22,004 nucleotides of DNA. Source: Galactobacter sp. GTDB taxonomy: Bacteria; Actinomycetota; Actinomycetes; Actinomycetales; Micrococcaceae. Made by a program: the position numbers and the translations under genes. The DNA is taken from contig JALAHE010000310.1 in assembly GCA_022712075.1 (NCBI GenBank), positions 1 through 22,004 on the forward strand, read 5' to 3'. Positions within the stretch are counted from its first letter, which is position 1, and each line of letters starts with the position of its first letter. Under the pieces are notes generated by a model. That model did no database searches, had not been told where the DNA came from, and worked only from the letters and a program-made list of their open reading frames with translations. This document shows, one piece after another, positions 6,146 through 12,247 of this stretch.

Positions 6146-6688
6146 TCAGAGGGCCTCGATGTCGATCGAGGAGATGACGACGTCCTCGAGCGGCTTGTCG
6201 CGGCCATCGGTGGCGACGGCGTTCAGGCCATCAACGACGGCCTTGGAGGCCTCGTCGGCAACCTCGCCGAAGATGGTGTGCTTGCCCTGCAGCCAGGTGG
6301 TCGGCACGGAGGTGATGAAGAACTGCGAGCCGTTGGTGCCCTTGCCCATGCGGATGCCGGCGTTGGCCATGGCCAGCTTGTAGGGGGCGGTGAAGTCCAG
6401 CTCGGGGTGGATCTCATCGTCGAACTGGTAGCCGGGGCCGCCGACGCCCTGACCCAGCGGGTCGCCGCCCTGGATCATGAAGTCCTGGATGATGCGGTGG
6501 AAGATCGTGCCGTCGTACAGCGGGGTGTTGCGCTGCTCGCCGGTCGCCGGGTCGACCCAGGTGATCTCACCCGTGGCCAGGCCAACGAAGTTCTGCACCG
6601 TCTTGGGCGCGTGGTTGCCGAACAGGTTGACGACGACGTCGCCCTGGTTCGTGTGGATGGTCGCCTTGTGCGTGGGAATCGCGGTCAT
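6146..6688 (-). CDS. ppiA: Cyclophilin-type peptidyl-prolyl cis-trans isomerase
   Basis: This 180-aa cytosolic cyclophilin catalyses proline isomerisation during protein folding. Key stretches are FHRIIQDFMIQGGD (about residues 63-76, with the catalytic Arg), GKGTNGSQFFIT (about 116-127) and the closing HTIFGEV segment. There is no signal peptide or membrane helix. Length is typical of actinobacterial PpiA. Its place between the gyrA/tRNA block and the rhomboid/crgA block is a conserved actinobacterial arrangement. It is divergent from the DUF5324-like gene across a 148-nt spacer. The ATG at 6688 has a nearby GAGG but the spacing is short. Confidence 0.95.
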   Translation of the reverse strand: MTAIPTHKATIHTNQGDVVVNLFGNHAPKTVQNFVGLATGEITWVDPATGEQRNTPLYDGTIFHRIIQDFMIQGGDPLGQGVGGPGYQFDDEIHPELDFTAPYKLAMANAGIRMGKGTNGSQFFITSVPTTWLQGKHTIFGEVADEASKAVVDGLNAVATDGRDKPLEDVVISSIDIEAL

Positions 6689-6738
6689 GACCTCATTCTT
6701 TCATGGAGCCCCGTCCGCAGGCACGGCGCCGCCTCAGC

Positions 6739-6749
6739 GTTCAGTGAAC
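6739..6749. promoter_or_regulatory. Short palindrome in the ppiA / coiled-coil divergent spacer
   Basis: GTTCAGTGAAC is symmetric about its central base and lies about midway between two divergent starts. It could be an operator but has no other support. A TAGGCT at 6799-6804 is a possible -10 for the plus-strand gene. Confidence 0.2.
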
Positions 6750-6836
6750 ACCCAGGCGCCAGATCAGCCCCACGCGGCGCAATGCGCGCTCAGGGAAGTA
6801 GGCTAACGAGACCACGCCATGACGAAACGGGGAGTT

Positions 6837-7817
6837 ATGACCAGCAAGAATTCCATTGCCCGCGATGTTCAGCGCACGGTCTCTGACACCGTGGAGAGCG
6901 TGCGCGAGTGGGCCGCACCGCGTGTCCAGGCCGCGGCCGAGGCGCTAAGCCAGGGCTACGAGCAGGTGGCCCCCAAGATCCACGAGGGCCTGGAGACCGC
7001 CAAGGAGCGCGCTGCCGAGTTCGTCGACAAAGTCCAGGAGAACGCCACGCCCAAGCTCCACGAGCTCGGCGAGCAGGCCCAGGCCGGAGCCGCGGCAGTG
7101 ACCGAGAACGTCCAGCACGGCGTGGCCGAGGTTTCGGAGCGCGCGAGCGACGCGGCTGAAAAGGCCCTGGACGGTGCCAAGGAGGCTGGCCGCGAGGCGA
7201 CCGCCAAGGCCCAGGGGCTAGCCCAGGCCGTGACCGAGAACGTCAAGAAGGGAAGCGACAAGGTGAGCAAGCAGCTCAAGGTGTCAAAGAAGGATCTCAA
7301 GGCGCAGGCCAAGGCCGCCGCAGCCGCGGCAAAGGAGGCCGCCGAGCAGGCCAAGGCGGAGGAGAAGGCCTCCAAGAAGAAGAGCGGCAAGAAGCGCTTC
7401 TTCTTGTTCGTCCTGTTCTCCGGCATCGTCGCCGCCGGCGTCGCCGTGTGGAAGGCCTCGCAGCCCGTCGAGGACCCGTGGAAGAACCCGGCCCCGGCCG
7501 AGAAGGCCCCCACGCAGGCCAACACCGCCGCCGGCGAGCGTTCGGTGCCCTTGGTGGACGTGAAGTCCAAGATCGCCGACTCCGCCAAGCACGCCGCCGA
7601 GTCCGTCAAGGAGCAGGCCTCCGAGGCGAAGGACGCGGCCCAGGACGCCGGCGAGAAGGTGGCTGACAAGGCCGCCGACGTCGCCGAGGACGCCAAGGAC
7701 GCGGCGAAGGACGTCGCCGAGAAGACGGCCGACGTCGCGAAGGACGCCGGCGCCAAGGTCGCCAATGCAGCTGCCAAGGCTGCGGAGGCCGCGAAGAAGG
7801 CTGCCGAGAAGGCCTGA
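6837..7817 (+). CDS. DUF5324-like coiled-coil protein with one membrane helix
   Basis: The predicted protein has 326 residues and is extremely rich in Ala, Lys and Glu. Residues 1 to about 180 are long amphipathic helices with repeated EKA/EQA units. A basic patch (KKKSGKKR) leads into one membrane helix at about 187-205, then PVEDPWKNPAPAEKAP. The tail (about 235-326) is built of 11-residue-like AKDAAKDVAEK repeats resembling LEA or apolipoprotein helices. The helix, transmembrane, proline and tail layout and the position beside ppiA match Streptomyces DUF5324 proteins from memory. No function is assigned to that family. The start is uncertain: ATG at 6837 has GGGGAG very close upstream, while ATG at 6819 would add 6 residues without a clear ribosome site. 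Confidence 0.75.
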   Translation: MTSKNSIARDVQRTVSDTVESVREWAAPRVQAAAEALSQGYEQVAPKIHEGLETAKERAAEFVDKVQENATPKLHELGEQAQAGAAAVTENVQHGVAEVSERASDAAEKALDGAKEAGREATAKAQGLAQAVTENVKKGSDKVSKQLKVSKKDLKAQAKAAAAAAKEAAEQAKAEEKASKKKSGKKRFFLFVLFSGIVAAGVAVWKASQPVEDPWKNPAPAEKAPTQANTAAGERSVPLVDVKSKIADSAKHAAESVKEQASEAKDAAQDAGEKVADKAADVAEDAKDAAKDVAEKTADVAKDAGAKVANAAAKAAEAAKKAAEKA

Positions 7818-7846
7818 TCACCGCTCGACGCCGATCTTTCACCTCA

Positions 7847-7883
7847 CGCGAGGCCCCTTCCCCGTTGGGGGAGGGGCCTCGCG
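7847..7883 (+). terminator. Strong 17-bp hairpin after the coiled-coil gene
   Basis: Positions 7847-7863 pair with 7867-7883 with a single G-T wobble around a 3-nt loop. It begins 29 nt after the stop codon. No T-run follows, which is common in high-GC actinobacteria. Confidence 0.75.
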
Positions 7884-7909
7884 TCGAATCACCACCAAGG
7901 ACGTGCCCC

Positions 7910-8389
7910 ATGTTGAGCCTTCGCCGCCCGTGGGGGCGCCGTGCCCGACGAGAACTGCTCTATGCCGATCACCTGCGCACAGTGGACGCGGAACGCCCTG
8001 CGGGGCAGAGCTCAGGGCCGAGTGAGGCCGAGCTGGGCCGCGGCAGAGCCGACTTCCTCGGGCGCACGCGGGCAGGCCAGTTCCCCGACCACTTTGTGGT
8101 GATCGACGTCAATGGATCCCCGGGGGAGGACCTCACCCGGGTGAAGTCCTTGCGCTGGAGGGAACTTCCTGCAGAAGAGATGCTCGGGCTCATCGAGAGC
8201 TACTGGGTGTGCGTGTTGCGCACCGCCGAGAGCCAAGTCAGCTTGGGTTCCTCCCACGACGAGTTCATCTTCGACACGGCGGACAAGCTGCATGCTTTCC
8301 TGGGCCCGCTGGACGTCAAGTGGTTCGGCGCGGTGGAAACGGCGGAGCTGCTTGCGAGCGACGAGCTCTCCCCGGATTGGTTCCCGTAG
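7910..8389 (+). CDS. Hypothetical protein, function not recognised
   Basis: The predicted protein has 159 residues. It starts with a basic segment (RRPWGRRARR) and continues with a mixed alpha/beta-looking soluble sequence containing HFVVIDVNG and a Trp/Phe-rich C-terminus (DVKWFGAVE, SPDWFP). I see no signal peptide, membrane helix or known motif. The ATG at 7910 has AAGGA 9 nt upstream, and normal GC-rich third positions support coding. It is boxed in by the hairpin at 7847-7883 and the terminator at 8417-8454, so it is an isolated unit between the ppiA-side genes and tRNA-Ala. It may be lineage-specific. Confidence 0.6.
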   Translation: MLSLRRPWGRRARRELLYADHLRTVDAERPAGQSSGPSEAELGRGRADFLGRTRAGQFPDHFVVIDVNGSPGEDLTRVKSLRWRELPAEEMLGLIESYWVCVLRTAESQVSLGSSHDEFIFDTADKLHAFLGPLDVKWFGAVETAELLASDELSPDWFP

Positions 8390-8416
8390 CGCGTGATCGC
8401 CGCATTCGGGGACCAC

Positions 8417-8454
8417 GAAGAAGAGCCCGGACCAAGCGGTCCGGGCTCTTCTTC
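8417..8454. terminator. Perfect 17-bp intrinsic terminator, probably bidirectional
   Basis: Positions 8417-8433 pair perfectly with 8438-8454 around a 4-nt loop, with TTCATTCTTC on the plus side. It ends the plus-strand hypothetical gene. In the opposite direction it lies 9 nt past the 3' end of tRNA-Ala and can stop that transcript too. Confidence 0.85.
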
Positions 8455-8463
8455 ATTCTTCGG

Positions 8464-8536
8464 TGGAGGTAAGGGGACTCGAACCCCTAACCCCCTGCTT
8501 GCAAAGCAGGTGCGCTACCAATTGCGCCATACCCCC
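8464..8536 (-). tRNA. tRNA-Ala (anticodon TGC)
   Basis: The 73-nt sequence folds as a cloverleaf on the minus strand. The acceptor pairs GGGGGTA with TACCTCC (one G-U), and the anticodon stem-loop is CCTGC-TTTGCAA-GCAGG, reading TGC. The T-arm contains GGTTCGAGTCC. The discriminator is A, and the 3' CCA is not encoded. It is paired with tRNA-Ile downstream of gyrA, the usual arrangement in actinobacteria. Confidence 0.95.
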
Positions 8537-8549
8537 GAGGAGGTTCGGT

Positions 8550-8669
8550 TCAGTCTACGGAATCCGTTGCAGATTTCCAGGAGGCCTTGGTAGCGGCTCT
8601 CTCTTGGTATCGGCGGTATCCAACGACCGCTCCGACTGCGGCCAGTGCCAGCAGAAGAATCTTCTTCAT
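8550..8669 (-). CDS. 39-aa DLW-39-type microprotein
   Basis: This short frame between the two tRNAs encodes 39 residues: MKKILLLALAAVGAVVGYRR, followed by YQERAATKASWKSATDSVD. It has a basic start, one hydrophobic helix (residues 4-17) and a charged tail. Its exact length, place beside the tRNA-Ile/Ala pair and C-terminal W-x-x-A-T-D pattern match the actinobacterial 'DLW-39 family' from memory, though here the DLW triplet reads ASW. A good GAGGTG lies 3 nt upstream of the ATG. The stop is 13 nt from the tRNA-Ala 5' end and the start is 35 nt from the tRNA-Ile 3' end, so all three are probably on one transcript. Function is unknown. Confidence 0.8.
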   Translation of the reverse strand: MKKILLLALAAVGAVVGYRRYQERAATKASWKSATDSVD

Positions 8670-8704
8670 GTTCACCTCTGAGGGTGGTGAGAAAGAGGAA
8701 TCCG

Positions 8705-8778
8705 TGGGCGTACCAAGACTTGAACTTGGGACCTCTTCGTTATCAGCGAAGCGCTCTAACCGCCTGAGCTATACGCCC
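8705..8778 (-). tRNA. tRNA-Ile (anticodon GAT)
   Basis: The 74-nt cloverleaf on the minus strand has the acceptor GGGCGTA/TACGCCC, a D-arm with AGCTCAGGCGGTTAGAGC, the anticodon stem-loop CTTCG-CTGATAA-CGAAG reading GAT, and a T-arm with GTTCAAGTC. The discriminator is A and CCA is not encoded. Confidence 0.96.
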
Positions 8779-8817
8779 TCTTCCATCCCCGTGGGGACGG
8801 TACAACTTTACCTAAGA

Positions 8818-8850
8818 CCGGACGAGGAACCAAATCGGGGCCTCGTCCGG
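8818..8850 (-). terminator. Terminator of the gyrA-DUF3566 transcript
   Basis: CCGGACGAGG (8818-8827) pairs perfectly with CCTCGTCCGG (8841-8850), 18 nt after the DUF3566 stop. On the minus strand it is followed by TCTTAGGT. Confidence 0.7.
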
Positions 8851-8868
8851 CCCCAGACAAGCTGGAAA

Positions 8869-9477
8869 CTAGTCGTCCGTCAGGGTGACGGACACGCCGC
8901 CCACCAGGCCGGAGGCCAGGTTGTAGATGAACGCGGCGATCATCGACAGCGCCGACAGCAGCACCACGTTCACCACGGCGATGATGACGGCGAAACTCGT
9001 CACCTGGCCCATGGACAGGTACGACTTCACATCGAACGCGGTGCCGGTATTGCCGAGCACCGTGGCGACGAGCGAGTTGATCTGGTTGAACACGCCGGCC
9101 ACATCGAAGACGAGCCACAGCAGCACGGCGGCGACCACCGTGATGATGCCGAGCGCCACCGAGAGCAGGAAGGCGAGCTTCAGGACCGACCAGACGTCCA
9201 CCTTGGAGACGAGCAGGCGGGCCTTGCGGACCTTGGCCTTCGGCGCGGGACGCACGAGCCCCTGCTGCGCGGGGCGCTGGCCCGGGCGGGCCGGGGCACC
9301 CTTGGCGCCGGCCGCGGCCGGACGGGCCACGGGCTGAGCCGTGCGGCCCGGCTGAGCCTGGCGCGGTGCGCCCTGCGTCGGCTGAGCGGTACGCGGCGCC
9401 TGCGCCGGACGCGCTGTCGCCGTCCTCGGCTGCTGGGGACGGGGGGCCCTACCCCCGGGCGTGTTGGGCGTGCTCAC
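8869..9477 (-). CDS. DUF3566 domain membrane protein
   Basis: This 202-aa protein has a long Pro/Ala/Gln/Arg-rich, probably disordered N-terminus (residues 1-80) and a C-terminal DUF3566 domain. Two long hydrophobic segments are visible (about 97-124 and 160-195), separated by a conserved-looking FNQINSLVATVLG stretch. DUF3566 proteins directly downstream of gyrA are near universal in actinobacteria, but their function is not established. The GTG start overlaps the gyrA stop as GTGA (9474-9477), so translation is coupled. A terminator follows the gene. Confidence 0.93.
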   Translation of the reverse strand: MSTPNTPGGRAPRPQQPRTATARPAQAPRTAQPTQGAPRQAQPGRTAQPVARPAAAGAKGAPARPGQRPAQQGLVRPAPKAKVRKARLLVSKVDVWSVLKLAFLLSVALGIITVVAAVLLWLVFDVAGVFNQINSLVATVLGNTGTAFDVKSYLSMGQVTSFAVIIAVVNVVLLSALSMIAAFIYNLASGLVGGVSVTLTDD

Positions 9478-12134
9478 TCGTTGCCTCCGTGGTTCTGCTC
9501 CTGGGCCTCGGCGTCGCCGTCAACCGGCTCCGCGTTGCCCTGATCCTCGGACACTGTACCGTCCGAACCCTGGGAGAGGCCTGCATCCGCCTGGTGCTCG
9601 GCCGTCTCGGCGCCCTCGGACTCGGCGTCCTCGTCCTCGATCTGCTCGTCGCGGTTCTTGGCCACGCCGATGATCCGGTCCTTCTTGTCCGGCTTGGCGA
9701 AGATGACGCCCATGGTGTCGCGCCCCTTGGCCGGGACCTGGTCCACGGCCGTGCGGACCACCTTGCCGGAGGCCATCACGACGAGCACCTCGTCGGCCTC
9801 GTCCACGATGAGCGCACCGACCAGCTCGCCGCGGTCCTCAGGGAGCTTGGCCACCTTGATGCCCAGGCCGCCGCGGCCCTGCACGCGGTACTCGTCCACG
9901 GGGGAACGCTTGGCAAAGCCGCCGTCGGTCACCGTGAACACGAAGGACTCGGGGGCCACCACATCGGCGGCCAGGAGCTCGTCGCCCTCGCGGAACTTCA
10001 TGCCCGTTACGCCGGAGGTCGCGCGGCCCATGGGGCGCAGCGCCTCATCGGTCGCGGTGAAGCGCACCGACTGGCCCAGCTTGGAGACGAGCATGAGGTC
10101 GTCTTCCTCGGAGACCAGCGCGGCGGAGACGAGCTCGTCGCCGTCGCGCAGGTTGATCGCGATGACGCCGGCCGAGCGGTTGGTGTCGTACTCCGACAGG
10201 CGCGTCTTCTTCACGAGGCCGTTGCGCGTGGCGAGTGCCAGGTAGGGGGCCTGCTCGTAGTCGCGCAGCGCGAGCACCTGCTGGATCTTCTCGTCCGGCT
10301 GGAACGCGAGCAGGTTGGCCACGTGCTGGCCCTTGGCGTCGCGCCCGGCCTCCTGCAGCTCGTAGCACTTGATGCGGTACACGCGACCGAGGTTCGTGAA
10401 GAACGCGAGCCAGTGGTGCGTGGTGGTCACGAAGAAGTGCTCCACCACGTCGTCGCCGCGCAGCTGGGCGCCCTTGACGCCCTTGCCGCCGCGGTTCTGG
10501 CTGCGGTAGTTGTCGGTGCGCGTGCGCTTGACGTAGCCGCCACGGGTGATCGTGACGACCATGTCCTCTTCGGGGATCAGGTCCTCGATGGACATGTCGC
10601 CGTCGAAGCCGCGCACAATCTCGGTGCGGCGGTCGTCGCCGAAGCGGTCAACGATCTCCTGGAGCTCCTCGGAGATGATCTCGCGCTGGCGCGCGGGGGA
10701 CTCGAGGATCACCTTGTAGCCGGCGATCTCGGCCATGAGCTGCTCGTAGAGCTCCTGGATCTTCTTGCGCTCCAGGGCGGCGAGCTTGCGCAGCTGCATG
10801 TCCAAAATCGCGTTGGCCTGGTCATCGTCGATGTCCAGCATGGACTTCAGGCCCTCGCGGGCCTCCTCCACGGTGGGGGAGCGACGGATGAGCGCGATGA
10901 CCTCGTCCAGCGCATCCAGGGCCTTGAGCAGGCCGAGCTGGATGTGCGCGAGCGCCTCGGCCTTGGCCAGGCGGAAGCGCGTGCGGCGCACGATGACGTC
11001 CATCTGGTGGCTGACCCAGTGGCGAATGAACGCGTCGAGGGACAGGGTTCGCGGCACGCCGTCCACGAGCGCGAGCATGTTCGCCGAGAAGTTCTGCTGC
11101 AGCTCGGTGTGCTTGTAGAGGTTGTTCAGCACCACCTTGGCGACGGCGTCGCGCTTGAGCACGATGACGAGGCGCTGGCCCGTGCGGCCCGAGGTCTCAT
11201 CGCGCATATCCGCGATGCCCTGGATCTTGCCGTCCTTGACGAGGTCGGCGATCTTGATCGCCAGGTTGTCGGGGTTGGCCTGGTACGGCAGCTCGGTGAT
11301 GACGAGGCACGTGCGGCCCTGGATCTCCTCGACGTCAACCACGGCGCGCATCGCGATGGAGCCGCGGCCCGTGCGGTACGCGTCCTCGATGCCCTTGCGG
11401 CCCAGGATGCGGGCGCCGGTCGGGAAGTCGGGGCCCTGGATGCGCTGGATGAGCGCCTCGAGCAGCTCCTCGCGCGTGGCCTCGGGGTGCTCGAGCGCCC
11501 ACTGCACGCCGTCGGCCACCTCGCGGAGGTTGTGCGGCGGGATGTTCGTGGCCATGCCCACGGCGATGCCGGCGGAGCCGTTGACGAGCAGGTTCGGGAA
11601 GCGCGCCGGCAGGACCGTGGGCTCCTGGTTCTTGCCGTCGTAGTTCGGCACGAAATCCACGGTGTCTTCGTGGATGTCGCGGACCATCTCCATGGCCAGC
11701 GGGGCCATCTTGGTCTCGGTGTAACGCGGGGCGGCGGCGCCGTCGTTGCCGGGGGAGCCGAAGTTGCCCTGGCCCAGCGCGAGCGGGTAGCGCATGGTCC
11801 AGTCCTGGACGAGGCGCACGAGGGTGTCGTAGATCGCGGTATCGCCGTGCGGGTGGTACTGGCCCATGACCTCGCCGACCACGCGGGCGCACTTGTTGAA
11901 GCCGCGGTCCGGGCGGTAGCCGCCGTCGTACATCGCGTAGATGACGCGGCGGTGCACGGGCTTCAGGCCGTCGCGGACGTCGGGCAGCGCGCGCCCCACG
12001 ATGACCGCCATGGCGTAGTCGAGGTAGGAGCGCTGCATCTCGGTCTGCAGGTCAACCTGGCTGACCTTGTCGACGATGGCACCCGTCAGCGGCTGCTCGT
12101 CCGCCCCATCCTGGGGCTGGATCTCGTCACTCAT
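9474..12134 (-). CDS. gyrA: DNA gyrase subunit A
   Basis: This 886-aa breakage-rejoining subunit of gyrase introduces negative supercoils with GyrB. The winged-helix and tower domains fill about residues 25-520. The active-site Tyr138 lies in AAPRYTETKMA, and the quinolone-determining stretch HPHGDTAIYD covers 94-103. The C-terminal beta-pinwheel contains a GyrA-box-like NRGGKGVKG near residue 545 and repeated blade motifs. The acidic C-terminal tail is typical. The ATG has GAGGAA about 9 nt upstream. It follows gyrB by 113 nt, a gap that contains a strong hairpin, and is coupled to DUF3566 downstream. Thr99 aligns with E. coli Ser83, and Thr is an ordinary residue at this site in this kind of organism. 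Confidence 0.98.
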   Translation of the reverse strand: MSDEIQPQDGADEQPLTGAIVDKVSQVDLQTEMQRSYLDYAMAVIVGRALPDVRDGLKPVHRRVIYAMYDGGYRPDRGFNKCARVVGEVMGQYHPHGDTAIYDTLVRLVQDWTMRYPLALGQGNFGSPGNDGAAAPRYTETKMAPLAMEMVRDIHEDTVDFVPNYDGKNQEPTVLPARFPNLLVNGSAGIAVGMATNIPPHNLREVADGVQWALEHPEATREELLEALIQRIQGPDFPTGARILGRKGIEDAYRTGRGSIAMRAVVDVEEIQGRTCLVITELPYQANPDNLAIKIADLVKDGKIQGIADMRDETSGRTGQRLVIVLKRDAVAKVVLNNLYKHTELQQNFSANMLALVDGVPRTLSLDAFIRHWVSHQMDVIVRRTRFRLAKAEALAHIQLGLLKALDALDEVIALIRRSPTVEEAREGLKSMLDIDDDQANAILDMQLRKLAALERKKIQELYEQLMAEIAGYKVILESPARQREIISEELQEIVDRFGDDRRTEIVRGFDGDMSIEDLIPEEDMVVTITRGGYVKRTRTDNYRSQNRGGKGVKGAQLRGDDVVEHFFVTTTHHWLAFFTNLGRVYRIKCYELQEAGRDAKGQHVANLLAFQPDEKIQQVLALRDYEQAPYLALATRNGLVKKTRLSEYDTNRSAGVIAINLRDGDELVSAALVSEEDDLMLVSKLGQSVRFTATDEALRPMGRATSGVTGMKFREGDELLAADVVAPESFVFTVTDGGFAKRSPVDEYRVQGRGGLGIKVAKLPEDRGELVGALIVDEADEVLVVMASGKVVRTAVDQVPAKGRDTMGVIFAKPDKKDRIIGVAKNRDEQIEDEDAESEGAETAEHQADAGLSQGSDGTVSEDQGNAEPVDGDAEAQEQNHGGNE

Positions 12135-12198
12135 AGTGAACAGTTCCTCACGTGTGTGTCAGGGAAGTCTTTGAAGGCACGACGGCGGGGCCGCGCCA

Positions 12199-12246
12199 GG
12201 TGCCGCGCCTCGCCTGACGCGCAGGGCGCATCAGGCGAGGGGCACC
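12199..12246 (-). terminator. Large hairpin in the gyrB-gyrA spacer
   Basis: The inner stem pairs 12208-12222 with 12226-12240 (15 bp, one G-U on the minus-strand RNA). Beyond a 3-nt bulge, GGTGCC (12199-12204) pairs with GGCACC (12241-12246). It starts 1 nt after the gyrB stop. With no T-run it may be a partial terminator or RNA-stability element that sets GyrB:GyrA expression. Confidence 0.55.
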
Positions 12247-12247
12247 G

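Noticed and set aside
11826..11855. Thr at the E. coli Ser83 position of GyrA as a quinolone-resistance mutation
   Set aside because: Non-Ser residues at this site are ordinary in actinobacterial GyrA, so no resistance claim can be made.
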